A DNA stretch of 64,000 nucleotides, taken from the NCBI GenBank assembly GCA_900469625.1, contig UBXV01000026.1, positions 1 to 64,000 of the forward strand, given 5' to 3'. This stretch comes from Hyphomicrobiales bacterium (GTDB lineage Bacteria > Pseudomonadota > Alphaproteobacteria > Rhizobiales > Rhizobiaceae). Made by a program: the position numbers and the translations under genes. Below the pieces are notes generated by a model. That model was not told the origin of the DNA and searched no databases. It saw only the letters and a list, made by a program, of their open reading frames with translations. This document shows, one piece after another, positions 46,622 to 55,733 of the stretch. Each line of letters begins with the position of its first letter. The first letter of the stretch is position 1.

Positions 46622-47416
46622 TTATTTCAGGATGGTGAAGCCCTGCTTTTCGAAGAGCGGCGCTGCCTTGTCCGACTTGATGAAGTCGACATAGGCGGCC
46701 GCGTCGGCGCTCTTGCTCTCCGCGGTGATCGCGATCGGATAGATGATCGGCGGGTGGCTGTCTTCCGGGAAGGTGCCCACGACCTTGACGCCCGGATCGG
46801 CCGCAGCGTCGGTCTGGTAGACGATGCCGTAGGGCGCTTCGCCGCGCGAAACGAGCAGCAATGCGGCGCGCACGCTTTCTGCGCCGGCAACCTTCTGTTC
46901 GACGCTCGACCAGACGCCGAGCTTTTCAAGGGCGGCCTTGCCGTATTTGCCGGCCGGCACGGAATCGACAGCGCCCATTGCCAGGCGGCCATCGCCGATC
47001 AGCGTTGCCAGGTCAAAGCCCTGCTTGATCTCGACCGGCTGCGCGTCGGTCTTGCCCGAGACCAGAACGATGCGGTTGCCGAGCAGGTTGGCGCGGGTGT
47101 CGTCCTTGATCAGCTTCTTCTCCGCCAGATAATCCATCCAGGCGAGGTCGGCAGAAATGAAGACATCGGCCGGTGCGCCCTGTTCCACCTGCTTGGCAAG
47201 AGCGGAGCTTGCCGCATAGGACACGGTCGTTTCCTTGCCGCTTTCCTTCTGCCACTCGGCGTTGATGGCATCGAGCGCGTTTTTCAGGCTCGCGGCGGCA
47301 AAGACGGTGACCTTGTCTTCGGCCATCGCGGCGCCGGGCGCGTATGTCGCGCCGGCAAAGGCGACGCCAAGGGCCAGCACCAGTCCCTTTAGCCATTGTC
47401 TGCGTTGCATCATCAT
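46622..47416 (-). CDS. modA: molybdate-binding periplasmic protein
   Basis: A 264-residue binding protein. It begins with a basic n-region and a hydrophobic stretch (QWLKGLVLALGVAFAGATYA, cleavage probably after AMA). The mature start VTVFAAASLKNALDAI is the ModA molybdate-binding motif; VSYAASSALAKQVEQGAPADVFISADLAWMDYL and GAVDSVPAGKYGKAAL complete the anion site. Of several tandem ATGs, 47416 best fits GGAGG with five bases between. The ModE box lies 17 bases further upstream. Confidence 0.95.
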   Translation of the reverse strand: MMMQRRQWLKGLVLALGVAFAGATYAPGAAMAEDKVTVFAAASLKNALDAINAEWQKESGKETTVSYAASSALAKQVEQGAPADVFISADLAWMDYLAEKKLIKDDTRANLLGNRIVLVSGKTDAQPVEIKQGFDLATLIGDGRLAMGAVDSVPAGKYGKAALEKLGVWSSVEQKVAGAESVRAALLLVSRGEAPYGIVYQTDAAADPGVKVVGTFPEDSHPPIIYPIAITAESKSADAAAYVDFIKSDKAAPLFEKQGFTILK

Positions 47417-47432
47417 TCTTGCCTCCATCAAG

Positions 47433-47460
47433 TTCGTGATATTTTTCAGGATATAACGAT
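47433..47460 (-). promoter_or_regulatory. ModE-binding site upstream of modA
   Basis: TTCGTGATATT, six bases, GATATAACGAT matches the E. coli-type ModE consensus (ATCGnTATATA-N6-TATATAACGAT), ten of eleven positions in the second half. A binding event here, close to the modA start, would block transcription when molybdate is plentiful. Confidence 0.7.
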
Positions 47461-47478
47461 ATCTCCTCCTGATTAGCG

Positions 47479-47498
47479 TTGTATCTGTTGAAATACAA
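47479..47498. promoter_or_regulatory. inverted repeat TTGTAT-N8-ATACAA upstream of modA
   Basis: A symmetric 20-base site directly upstream of the ModE box; on the minus strand its TTGTAT plus a TAATCA 17 bases on could also be the modA promoter. Confidence 0.4.
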
Positions 47499-47623
47499 TG
47501 CTGTTGGACGGCGCTAGTAAAAGCCGTGAAACAAGCGGCCCGTCGCGCAATTGGTGCTTGCGGCGACGGGCGATCGGCCTAAGTTCCGGGGCGTCCAAGC
47601 GCATGAAACGAACCGGAGGCGGC

Positions 47624-48322
47624 ATGGAAACGGCAGTCAAGCTCGAAGAGAGCTGGAAGGCGGCACTGGAGCCGGAATTTTCGAGCCCCTATATGGGCGA
47701 TCTCAAGCAGTTTCTTGTCAGTGCGCGAAACGAAGGACGGCAGATCTTTCCGCGAGGATCGGAGTATTTCCGTGCCCTCGATCTGACGCCGCTCGACAAG
47801 GTGCGCGTCGTCATCCTCGGTCAGGATCCATACCACGGCGACGGCCAGGCGCACGGGCTCTGCTTCAGCGTGCTGCCCGGCGTTCGCACGCCGCCATCGC
47901 TCGTCAACATCTACAAGGAACTGAAGAGCGACCTCGGCATTGCGCCGGCCCGCCACGGCTTTCTCGAAAGCTGGGCCAAGCAAGGCGTGTTGCTCCTCAA
48001 CAGCGTGCTGACGGTCGAGCGCGGGCAGGCGGCCTCCCATCAGGGGCGCGGCTGGGAGCGCTTCACCGACGCGATCATTCGCGCCGTCAACGAGGCGGAT
48101 CACCCGGTGGTGTTCCTGCTCTGGGGTTCCTACGCGCAGAAGAAGGCCGCCTTTGTCGATCGCTCGCGCCATCTGGTGCTGCGGGCGCCGCACCCCTCGC
48201 CGCTCTCGGCCCATTCCGGCTTTCTCGGTTGCCGGCATTTCTCCCAGGCCAATGAATTCCTGGTCTCCAAGGGTTTCGAGCCGATCGACTGGACGCTGCC
48301 CGAAAATCCCGAAGCGTCCTAG
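47624..48322 (+). CDS. ung: uracil-DNA glycosylase
   Basis: A 232-residue family-1 UDG that removes uracil from DNA. The catalytic Asp68 is in GQDPYHG and His190 in HPSPLS, matching E. coli Asp64 and His187; [17 protein letters not shown] is also conserved. ATG 47624 follows GGAGG; the longer in-frame region to 47498 looks non-coding. It is divergent from modA and upstream of cobF by 158 bases. Confidence 0.96.
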   Translation: METAVKLEESWKAALEPEFSSPYMGDLKQFLVSARNEGRQIFPRGSEYFRALDLTPLDKVRVVILGQDPYHGDGQAHGLCFSVLPGVRTPPSLVNIYKELKSDLGIAPARHGFLESWAKQGVLLLNSVLTVERGQAASHQGRGWERFTDAIIRAVNEADHPVVFLLWGSYAQKKAAFVDRSRHLVLRAPHPSPLSAHSGFLGCRHFSQANEFLVSKGFEPIDWTLPENPEAS

Positions 48323-48480
48323 TTGCCCGCGCGGCGCCATGGCGCCCGCAGCCGGGATGCTGTCGCGGGTGGATCTTGCCTCTCGACCGCCGATCCGCCA
48401 AAGACAAGGGCAGGTAGGCCGGCGCGCCGGTTCGAGCGCGCAACGGCGCTGCAACACTTTGGTCAACGGCAGGGGCGCCC

Positions 48481-49251
48481 GTGCGAAAACTTCTGATCAT
48501 CGGCATCGGCTCCGGTAATCCCGAGCACATGACCATCCAGGCGATCAACGCGCTCAACCGCGCCGACGTGCTGTTCATCCCGACCAAGGGCGAGACAAAG
48601 ACCGAGCTTGCCGAGGTGCGCCGCGAAATCTGCGCGCGCTACGTCACGCGCGAAGGCAGCCGCACGGTCGAATTCGCCGTGCCGGTCCGCCGCACCGAAG
48701 GTGTCAGCTACGACGGCAGCGTCGACGACTGGCACGCCCGCATCGCTGAAATCTACGAGCGCCTGATCGGCAGCGAACTCGGCGAAGACGGCACCGGCGC
48801 GTTTCTCGTCTGGGGCGATCCGATGCTCTACGACAGCACCATCCGCATCGTCGAGCGGGTGAAGGCGCGCGGCAAAGTCGTCTTCGACTATGACGTTCTT
48901 CCGGGGATCACCAGCCTGCAGGCGCTCTGCGCCAGTCACCGCATTCCCTTGAACCTCGTCGGCAAGCCGGTCGAGATCACCACGGGGCGCCGGCTTGCGG
49001 AAAGCTTTCCCGCACGCAGCCAGACCTCGGTCGTGATGCTCGACGGCGAGCAGGCCTTCCGGCGGATCGAGGATCCCGATGCCGAGATCTATTGGGGCGC
49101 CTATCTCGGGACGCCGGACGAGATCGTCATTTCCGGTCGGCTTGCCGACGTGAAAGACGAGATCCTGGCGACACGGGTCGAGGCGCGGGCGCGTATGGGG
49201 TGGATCATGGATATCTACCTCCTGCGCAAGGGCGCCGACTTCGACGAATAG
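48481..49251 (+). CDS. cobF: precorrin-6A synthase (deacetylating)
   Basis: A 256-residue SAM-dependent methyltransferase of the aerobic cobalamin route: methylates C-1 of precorrin-5 with loss of acetate to give precorrin-6A. CobF features are the N-terminal LLIIGIGSGNPEHMTIQA, FLVWGDPMLYDSTIRI and YDVLPGITSLQAL. It starts with GTG 48481. First gene of the cobF-cobM cluster; 135 bases separate it from cobG. Confidence 0.95.
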   Translation: MRKLLIIGIGSGNPEHMTIQAINALNRADVLFIPTKGETKTELAEVRREICARYVTREGSRTVEFAVPVRRTEGVSYDGSVDDWHARIAEIYERLIGSELGEDGTGAFLVWGDPMLYDSTIRIVERVKARGKVVFDYDVLPGITSLQALCASHRIPLNLVGKPVEITTGRRLAESFPARSQTSVVMLDGEQAFRRIEDPDAEIYWGAYLGTPDEIVISGRLADVKDEILATRVEARARMGWIMDIYLLRKGADFDE

Positions 49252-49321
49252 GCCGTGAGCCCTTGCTGTCGTCCCGGCTTTTCCTGTCGCCTTTGATCTC
49301 TCTCAACGTCGGTCACTGTGT

Positions 49322-49376
49322 TATAGCGTCAGGTGAAGACGAAGCCCTCCTGCGAGGGTGATGCCAGGAGCAACCG
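49322..49376 (+). promoter_or_regulatory. possible cobalamin-riboswitch remnant before cobG
   Basis: TATAGCGTCAGGTG near 49322-49335 resembles the 5' edge, and GCCAGGAG followed by ACC (49363-49374) resembles the 3' B12 box, of alphaproteobacterial cobalamin riboswitches. Only about 27 bases with a CCCTC/GAGGG hairpin lie between, so the ligand-binding core is absent. Could be a decayed element or chance similarity. Confidence 0.3.
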
Positions 49377-49386
49377 AAACCTTCAG

Positions 49387-50760
49387 ATGACCCTTTGCGC
49401 CGTGCCGAAACCGCCGACGACTGACGCTGCCGCCTCGATGCGTCGTGGTGCCTGCCCGTCGCTTGCAGCCCCGATGTTGACCGGCGATGGCTTGCTGGTG
49501 CGCCTGCGGCCGCTCGATAGCAGTCTGACGCTTGCGCAATTCTGCGCCATCGCTGAAGCGGCGAACCGTTTCGGCAACGGCATCCTGGAAATTACCGCGC
49601 GCGGCAACCTGCAGGTTCGCGGGCTGTCAGCGTCGACGGTTCCCGGCCTTGCCGAGGCGATCGGCGCAGCGGAGATCGCGGTGCCGGATGGCGTGGCAAT
49701 CGAGACGCCGCCGCTTGCCGGCTTCGCCCCGGAAGAGATCGCCGATCCCAGGCCCCTTGCCGCTGCCTTGCGGGAGGAGATCGCGGCGCGGCGGGCGGTT
49801 CTCACGCTGGCGCCGAAGCTCACCATCATCGTCGACGGCTGCGGCCGTTTCCACCTCGGCGACACTGTCGCCGATCTTCGCCTGCAGGCTTTCCGGTGTG
49901 GTGAAGATATCCGATGGACCCTCTGCCTTGCCGGTACGGCGGCGACGGCGAAGCCCGTCTCGTCGCTTCGAACCGAGGCCGTCGTGCCGGTCGTTATCCG
50001 GATTCTCGAGGCCCTGAGCGCCATCGGGCCGGCGGCGCGCGGCCGGGATCTCGACATCGAAGCGATGCGCGCGCTCTGTTTGCCCGACGGCGAGGATATC
50101 GGGGTTGCTCCGGCTCCGGCGCCGATGGTTTCGGCGGTCGGCGTGCATCATCTTGGCTCTGGCAGCACCGTTCTCGGCCTCGGGCTTGCCTATGCCCAGA
50201 TCGACGCCGCCAGCCTCGCCGCCTTTTTGCGACAAGCGGGCGAGCTTGGGGCCCGCGAAATCCGGCTTTCGCCCGGGCACGGCTTTTTCCTGCTGGGACT
50301 TGAGGGGGAGGCGGCCGCGATCGTCCAGCGCCTGGCGCTTTCGCATGGCTTGCGGATCGCAGCCGACGACCCGCGAAACCACATTGCCACCTGCGCCGGC
50401 AGCACCGGTTGCGCATCCGCCTGGATGGACACAAAGGCGATGGCGCGGCTATGGGTGGAAACGGTGCCGGATCTCCTCGACGGTTCGCTGACGCTGCATC
50501 TGTCCGGATGTCTCAAGGGCTGCGCCCGACCGAAGGCGTCGGCGCTGACGCTTGTGGGTGCGCCATCAGGATATGCGCTTGTCGTAAATGGGGCGGCGAA
50601 GGACGGCGCGAATGCCTACACCGATGAAAATGGAATGAAATCCGCGCTGGAACGGCTGGCCGGCCTGCTGCGGCAAAACAAAGACGCTGGCGAATCGGCG
50701 CGGTCCTGTCTTACACGGCTGGGTGCCGCGCGCGTCTCGGCTGCGTTCGAACAGGGATAG
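49387..50760 (+). CDS. cobG: precorrin-3B synthase
   Basis: A 457-residue ferredoxin-nitrite/sulfite reductase-like monooxygenase. N-terminal half carries LEITARGNLQVRGL; the iron-sulfur/siroheme-type cysteines appear in HIATCAGSTGCASA and LHLSGCLKGCARPKAS. It uses O2 to hydroxylate C-20 of precorrin-3A and form the ring lactone, marking the aerobic pathway. ATG 49387 gives about the length I know for the P. denitrificans enzyme; an in-frame GTG at 49333 exists. The cobH gene follows after two bases. Confidence 0.94.
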   Translation: MTLCAVPKPPTTDAAASMRRGACPSLAAPMLTGDGLLVRLRPLDSSLTLAQFCAIAEAANRFGNGILEITARGNLQVRGLSASTVPGLAEAIGAAEIAVPDGVAIETPPLAGFAPEEIADPRPLAAALREEIAARRAVLTLAPKLTIIVDGCGRFHLGDTVADLRLQAFRCGEDIRWTLCLAGTAATAKPVSSLRTEAVVPVVIRILEALSAIGPAARGRDLDIEAMRALCLPDGEDIGVAPAPAPMVSAVGVHHLGSGSTVLGLGLAYAQIDAASLAAFLRQAGELGAREIRLSPGHGFFLLGLEGEAAAIVQRLALSHGLRIAADDPRNHIATCAGSTGCASAWMDTKAMARLWVETVPDLLDGSLTLHLSGCLKGCARPKASALTLVGAPSGYALVVNGAAKDGANAYTDENGMKSALERLAGLLRQNKDAGESARSCLTRLGAARVSAAFEQG

Positions 50761-50762
50761 AA

Positions 50763-51395
50763 ATGCCTGAGTATGATTATATCCGGGATGGCAACGCCAT
50801 CTATGAGCGTTCCTTCGCCATCATCAGGGCAGAAGCCGACCTTTCCGCCTTTTCCGAGGAAGAGGCCGACCTCGCGGTGCGCATGGTGCATGCCTGCGGC
50901 CTGGTCGAGGCGTCGAAGCAGTTCGTGTTCTCTCCCGACTTCGTCGCTGCCGCCCGCGGTGCGCTCAAGAACGGCGCACCGATTCTTTGCGATGCGGAGA
51001 TGGTGGCGCGCGGTGTCACGCGTGCGCGCCTTCCTGCCGGCAACGAGGTGATCTGCACGCTGCGCGATCCGCGCACGCCGGAGCTAGCCGCCGAGATCGG
51101 CAATACGCGCTCGGCCGCGGCGCTGAAGCTCTGGGCCGAGCACATGGCCGGCTCGGTCGTTGCCATCGGCAACGCGCCGACGGCGCTGTTCTATCTCCTG
51201 GAAATGCTGCGCGACGGCGCGCCGAAGCCGGCGGCGATCATCGGCATGCCGGTCGGCTTCGTCGGCGCGGCGGAATCGAAGGATGCGCTCGCCGAAAACT
51301 CCTATGGGGTGCCTTTCGCCATCGTGCGTGGTCGCCTCGGCGGTAGCGCCATGACGGCAGCAGCCCTCAATTCGCTCGCGAGGCCGGGCCTGTGA
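50763..51395 (+). CDS. cobH: precorrin-8X methylmutase
   Basis: A 210-residue isomerase moving the C-11 methyl to C-12 to give hydrogenobyrinate. Catalytic His43 is in place (AVRMVHACGL), and GNEVICTLRDPRTPELA, AIGNAPTALFYLLE and GMPVGFVGAAESK are family signatures. It overlaps cobI by four bases (GTGA). Confidence 0.97.
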   Translation: MPEYDYIRDGNAIYERSFAIIRAEADLSAFSEEEADLAVRMVHACGLVEASKQFVFSPDFVAAARGALKNGAPILCDAEMVARGVTRARLPAGNEVICTLRDPRTPELAAEIGNTRSAAALKLWAEHMAGSVVAIGNAPTALFYLLEMLRDGAPKPAAIIGMPVGFVGAAESKDALAENSYGVPFAIVRGRLGGSAMTAAALNSLARPGL

Positions 51396-52147
51396 GCGGG
51401 CCGGGGTTGGGCCGGTTGATCGGCGTCGGCACAGGCCCCGGCGATCCGGAGTTGCTGACGGTCAAGGCGGTCAAGGCGCTGGGCGAGGCGGACGTGCTTG
51501 CCTATTTCGCCAAGGCGGGACGCAGCGGCAATGGCCGCGCCGTCGTCGAGGGCCTGTTGAAGCCTGGTCTTGTCGAGCTGCCGCTCTATTATCCCGTCAC
51601 CACCGAGATCGACAAGGACGACGGCGCCTACAAGAGCCAGATCACCGATTTCTACAACGCCTCCGCCGAGGCGGTGGCCGAACACCTTGGCGCCGGCCGC
51701 ACTGTCGCGGTTCTGAGCGAAGGTGATCCGCTGTTCTACGGCTCCTACATGCACCTGCATGTGCGGCTTGCAGGGCGCTTCCCGGTCGACGTCATTCCGG
51801 GCATCACCGCCATGTCCGGCTGCTGGTCGCTCGCCGGCTTGCCGCTGGTGCAGGGCGACGACGTCTTGTCGGTGCTGCCAGGCACCATGGCGGAAGGCGA
51901 GCTCGCACGACGCCTCGCCGATACTGAGGCCGCCGTGATCATGAAGGTCGGGCGCAACCTGCCGAAGATCCGCCGGGCGCTTGCCGCCTCCGGCCGGCTC
52001 GACCGCGCCGTCTATGTCGAGCGCGGCACGATGAAGAACGCGGCGATGACCGCACTTGCGGAAAAGCCTGACGACGAGGCACCGTACTTTTCGCTCGTGC
52101 TTGTTCCCGGATGGGACGATAGGCCCGGATGGAAGGACAAGCCATGA
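51392..52147 (+). CDS. cobI: precorrin-2 C20-methyltransferase
   Basis: A 251-residue tetrapyrrole methylase starting with GTG 51392. Motifs: LIGVGTGPGDPELLTVKAVKAL, AVLSEGDPLFYGSYMHL, VIPGITAMSGC and MKVGRNLPKI. It methylates precorrin-2 at C-20. Its stop overlaps the cobJ ATG. Confidence 0.96.
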   Translation: MSGPGLGRLIGVGTGPGDPELLTVKAVKALGEADVLAYFAKAGRSGNGRAVVEGLLKPGLVELPLYYPVTTEIDKDDGAYKSQITDFYNASAEAVAEHLGAGRTVAVLSEGDPLFYGSYMHLHVRLAGRFPVDVIPGITAMSGCWSLAGLPLVQGDDVLSVLPGTMAEGELARRLADTEAAVIMKVGRNLPKIRRALAASGRLDRAVYVERGTMKNAAMTALAEKPDDEAPYFSLVLVPGWDDRPGWKDKP

Positions 52148-52908
52148 GCGGCACGCTCTATGTGGTCGGCACCGGCCCCGGTAGTCCCGCGCAGATGACG
52201 CCGGAGACGGCCGAGGCCGTCTCGCAGGCGCAGGAATTCTTCGGCTATTTCCCCTACCTCGACCGCCTGAACCTCAGGCCCGACCAGCTCCGAATCGCCT
52301 CCGACAATCGCGAGGAACTCGACCGCGCCCAGGCGGCGCTGACGCGCGCTGCGGCCGGCGCCAGGGTCTGCATGGTCTCGGGCGGCGATCCCGGCGTGTT
52401 TGCGATGGCGGCTGCCGTCTGCGAGGCGATCGACAAGGGGCCGGCGGAGTGGAAGACGGTCGATCTGGTGGTGACGCCGGGCGTGACCGCCATGCTCGCG
52501 GTCGCCGCACGCATCGGCGCGCCGCTCGGCCATGATTTCTGCGCCATCTCGCTGTCCGACAATCTGAAGCCCTGGGATGTCATCACCAAGCGGTTGAAGC
52601 TCGTGGCGGAAGCCGGTCTGGTGATCGCGCTCTATAATCCGATCAGCAAGGCGCGGCCCTGGCAACTCGGCGAAGCCTTCGAGATCCTGCGTGGCGTGCT
52701 GCCGGCGTCGGTACCGGTGATCTTCGGTCGCGCCGCAGGCCGGCCGGACGAGCGCATCGCCGTGATGCCGCTCGGTGTGGCCGACGCCAACCGCGCCGAC
52801 ATGGCGACCTGCGTCATCATCGGTTCTCCGGAAACGCGCATCGTCCCCCGCGACGGAAAGCCGGACCTGGTCTACACGCCGCGCTTCTACGCCGGAGACA
52901 ACCAGTGA
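52144..52908 (+). CDS. cobJ: precorrin-3B C17-methyltransferase
   Basis: A 254-residue methylase: LYVVGTGPGSPAQMTPETAEA, VCMVSGGDPGVFAMAAA, TPGVTAMLAVAARIGAPLGHDFCAISLSDNLKPW, and ALYNPISKARPW. It methylates C-17 and contracts the ring to precorrin-4. ATG 52144 overlaps cobI; GGAAGGA precedes it. The last 22 bases overlap the 3' end of cobK on the other strand. Confidence 0.97.
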   Translation: MSGTLYVVGTGPGSPAQMTPETAEAVSQAQEFFGYFPYLDRLNLRPDQLRIASDNREELDRAQAALTRAAAGARVCMVSGGDPGVFAMAAAVCEAIDKGPAEWKTVDLVVTPGVTAMLAVAARIGAPLGHDFCAISLSDNLKPWDVITKRLKLVAEAGLVIALYNPISKARPWQLGEAFEILRGVLPASVPVIFGRAAGRPDERIAVMPLGVADANRADMATCVIIGSPETRIVPRDGKPDLVYTPRFYAGDNQ

Positions 52909-53672
52909 TCGATGCGTTGGAGTGCTGCGTTGCAGTCGCTGACCGACGGTACGTCGGCGGGCTTGCGGCGCTCGACCATGATCACCGTGATCCCGAGTTT
53001 GCGGGCAGCGGCAATCTTTCCATAGGTTGCGGCTCCGCCGCTGTTCTTGGCGACGATCGCGTCGATACGATGCGCCTTCAGCAGGTCGATCTCGTCCGTT
53101 TCAGCGAAGGGGCCGGTGGCAAGGATCGCCGTCGCATCGGGCAGTTTCAAAGGCGGCGTCACCGGATCGACGCTGCGGATGACGTAGATGTGCTGCGGGG
53201 CTGCCTCGAAATGAAAGGCTTCCTGCCGGCCGATGGCGAGAAAGACGCGGCGCGGCATTTCGCCAAGCGCGGTCACCGCCTCGGCGACGCTGCCGACATC
53301 GGTCCAGTTGTCGCCGGCTTGCGCCTGCCACTCCGGGCGTCGAAGGGCGAGAAGGCGTACGTGCGCGGCCATTGCCGCGGCGGCAGCGTTGTGCGAAATC
53401 CGGGCGGCGAAGGGATGCGTCGCGTCGACGACCAGCGCAACCTTTTCAGCAATGAGGAAGTCCGCAAGTCCCTCGGCTCCGCCAAAACCGCCGACCCGGG
53501 CCTCGACCGGTTGCGGGCGCGGGTCGGCCGTTCGGCCGGCAAGCGAGATCACGGTGTTGTAACGCGTGTCGCCGGCAAGGCGGGATGCCAGTTCGCGGGC
53601 CTCGGTCGTCCCGCCCAGAATGAGAATGCGAGGTTTTTCCATGGCTGAGGTGTCGAACAGCGATTCGGCCAT
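52887..53672 (-). CDS. cobK: precorrin-6A reductase
   Basis: A 261-residue NADPH-dependent reductase of the CobK/CbiJ family, forming precorrin-6B. Motifs: ILILGGTTEARELASRL, VDATHPFAARISHNAAAA, VFLAIGRQEAF and AIVAKNSGGAATYGKIAAAR. ATG 53672 (GGGGAG upstream) gives a length that, as I recall, matches the P. denitrificans protein; ATG 53642 is the alternative. It is the only cob gene here on the minus strand, overlapping cobJ tail-to-tail by 22 bases and cobL head-to-head by 32. Confidence 0.95.
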   Translation of the reverse strand: MAESLFDTSAMEKPRILILGGTTEARELASRLAGDTRYNTVISLAGRTADPRPQPVEARVGGFGGAEGLADFLIAEKVALVVDATHPFAARISHNAAAAAMAAHVRLLALRRPEWQAQAGDNWTDVGSVAEAVTALGEMPRRVFLAIGRQEAFHFEAAPQHIYVIRSVDPVTPPLKLPDATAILATGPFAETDEIDLLKAHRIDAIVAKNSGGAATYGKIAAARKLGITVIMVERRKPADVPSVSDCNAALQRIDHWLSPA

Positions 53673-54882
53673 CGTCTCCCCCTGGTTGACCATCATCGGC
53701 ATAGGCGAGGATGGTGTAGCCGGTCTCGGCGACGAGGCCAAGCGGCTGATTGCGGCTGCGCCTGTCGTCTATGGCGGCGCTCGCCACATGGAGTTGACCC
53801 AATCGCTGATCAAGGGCGAGGGCCGCGTGTGGCAGAGCCCCTTCGGCCGGTCGGTCGAGGAGATCGTTGCACGCCGTGGCACGCCTGTCGTCGTGCTCGC
53901 CTCGGGCGACCCGTTCTTCTTCGGCGTCGGCGCCACGCTGGCACGCCGCGTTGCTGCGGCAGAGATCCGCACCCTTCCGGCCCCTTCCTCCTTCAGCCTT
54001 GCCGCCTCGCGGCTCGGATGGGCGCTGCAGGAGGCGACGCTCGTTTCGCTCCATGGCCGGCCGCTCGATCTGGTGCGCCCGCATCTTCAGCCGGGCAACC
54101 GGGTGCTGGCGCTGACCTCTGACGGGACCGGACCGAAGGCGCTCGCCGAGCTGTTGACGGAAAGCGGGTTCGGTCAGTCGCGGCTGACGGTTCTGGAGGC
54201 GCTGGGCGGTGCCGGCGAACGGGTGACCACGCAGATTGCCTCGCTCTTCATGCTCGGTGTCGTGCACCCGCTCAACGTCTGTGCCATCGAGGTGGCCGCC
54301 GACCGGGGAGGGCGGGTGCTGCCACTTTCGGCCGGGCGCGACGATCTGCTGTTCGAGCACGACGGGCAGATCACCAAGCGGGAGGTGCGGGCGCTGACGC
54401 TGTCGGCGCTTTCGCCGCGCAAGGGCGAGCTGCTCTGGGATATCGGTGCGGGCTCCGGCTCGATCGGTATCGAATGGATGCTCGCCGATCCGGCCATGCG
54501 GGCGATCGCCATCGAGGCTTCGCCCGAGCGCGCGGTCCGCGTCGGCCGCAATGCCGAGGCCTTCGGCGTGCCCGGCCTGATGGTCGTTCAGGGCAAGGCG
54601 CCGGCGGCACTCACAGGTCTTTCGCGCCCCGACGCGATCTTCATCGGCGGCGGCGGCAGCGAGCCGGGCGTCATGGATGCGGCGGTCGCTGCACTCGGCG
54701 AGGGTGGCCGGCTGGTCGCCAATGCCGTGACGACAGAGATGGAAGCGGTGCTGCTGCAACGCCATGCGCAGCTCGGCGGATCGCTCATCCGCATCGATAT
54801 CGCCCGCGCGCTGCCGATCGGCGGCATGACGGGCTGGCGGCCGGCGATGCCGGTCACGCAATGGTCCTGGACGAAGAGCTAG
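53641..54882 (+). CDS. cobL: precorrin-6B C5,15-methyltransferase (decarboxylating)
   Basis: A 413-residue bifunctional enzyme: N-terminal CbiE-like methylase (LTIIGIGEDGVAGLGDEAKRLI, VVLASGDPFFFGVGATL) and C-terminal CbiT-like domain with the SAM-binding LLWDIGAGSGSIGIEWM. It methylates C-5 and C-15 and decarboxylates the C-12 acetate side chain. ATG 53641 lies inside the 5' end of cobK, so the cobL promoter or read-through must come from cobK or further upstream. Confidence 0.96.
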   Translation: MAEVSNSDSAIVSPWLTIIGIGEDGVAGLGDEAKRLIAAAPVVYGGARHMELTQSLIKGEGRVWQSPFGRSVEEIVARRGTPVVVLASGDPFFFGVGATLARRVAAAEIRTLPAPSSFSLAASRLGWALQEATLVSLHGRPLDLVRPHLQPGNRVLALTSDGTGPKALAELLTESGFGQSRLTVLEALGGAGERVTTQIASLFMLGVVHPLNVCAIEVAADRGGRVLPLSAGRDDLLFEHDGQITKREVRALTLSALSPRKGELLWDIGAGSGSIGIEWMLADPAMRAIAIEASPERAVRVGRNAEAFGVPGLMVVQGKAPAALTGLSRPDAIFIGGGGSEPGVMDAAVAALGEGGRLVANAVTTEMEAVLLQRHAQLGGSLIRIDIARALPIGGMTGWRPAMPVTQWSWTKS

Positions 54883-54972
54883 CGCTGTTCTGCATTCGGA
54901 CTTGCAAGGGACAGAAGATTGGCGCGGTTGACGCATTTGCGTGAACGGCACCTGGAACGTGCGGAGAAACAC

Positions 54973-55731
54973 ATGACGGTACATTTCATCGGCGCTGGCC
55001 CGGGGGCTGCGGATCTGATCACGGTTCGCGGTCGCGACCTGATCGGGCGTTGCCCGGTCTGCCTCTACGCCGGATCGATCGTCTCGCCGGAACTCCTGCA
55101 ATATTGCCCGCCCGGCGCGCGCATCGTCGATACCGCGCCGATGTCGCTGGACGAGATCGAGGCCGAATATCTGCGCGCTCATGAAGCCGGCGAGGACGTC
55201 GCTCGCCTGCATTCCGGCGATCTATCCGTTTGGAGCGCGGTTGCCGAGCAGATCCGTCGGCTGGAGAAACACGGCATCGGCTACACCATGACGCCGGGCG
55301 TTCCGTCCTTCGCGGCAGCTGCCGCAGCACTCGGCCGCGAATTGACCATTCCGGCCGTCGCCCAGAGCCTGGTGCTGACGCGGGTTTCCGGTCGCGCCTC
55401 GCCGATGCCGAACACCGAAACGCTGGCCGGCTTCGGCGCCACCGGCGCAACACTTGCCATCCATCTGGCCATCCATGCGCTCGATCAGGTGGTCGAGGAA
55501 CTGACGCCGCTCTATGGCGCCGAATGCCCCGTCGCCATCGTCGTCAAGGCGTCTTGGCCCGATGAGCGGATCGTGCGTGGCACGCTCGGCACGATCGCCG
55601 GAAAGGTTGCCGACGAGCCTATCGAGCGCACGGCGCTGATCTTTGTCGGTCCGGGGCTCGAAGCTTCGGATTTCCGTGAAAGCTCGCTTTACGATCCCGC
55701 CTATCAGCGGCGGTTCAGAGGGCGCGAGTAG
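54973..55731 (+). CDS. cobM: precorrin-4 C11-methyltransferase
   Basis: A 252-residue methylase: [74 protein letters not shown]. It converts precorrin-4 to precorrin-5. ATG 54973 has GGAG 8 bases upstream; 90 bases separate it from cobL. Its stop is 2 bases from the convergent phaG stop. Confidence 0.97.
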   Translation: MTVHFIGAGPGAADLITVRGRDLIGRCPVCLYAGSIVSPELLQYCPPGARIVDTAPMSLDEIEAEYLRAHEAGEDVARLHSGDLSVWSAVAEQIRRLEKHGIGYTMTPGVPSFAAAAAALGRELTIPAVAQSLVLTRVSGRASPMPNTETLAGFGATGATLAIHLAIHALDQVVEELTPLYGAECPVAIVVKASWPDERIVRGTLGTIAGKVADEPIERTALIFVGPGLEASDFRESSLYDPAYQRRFRGRE

Positions 55732-55733
55732 CC

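Noticed and set aside
48333-48346. Palindrome GGCGCCATGGCGCC between ung and cobF as a regulatory site
   Set aside because: In DNA of this GC content such a short GC palindrome is weak evidence, and nothing else supports it.
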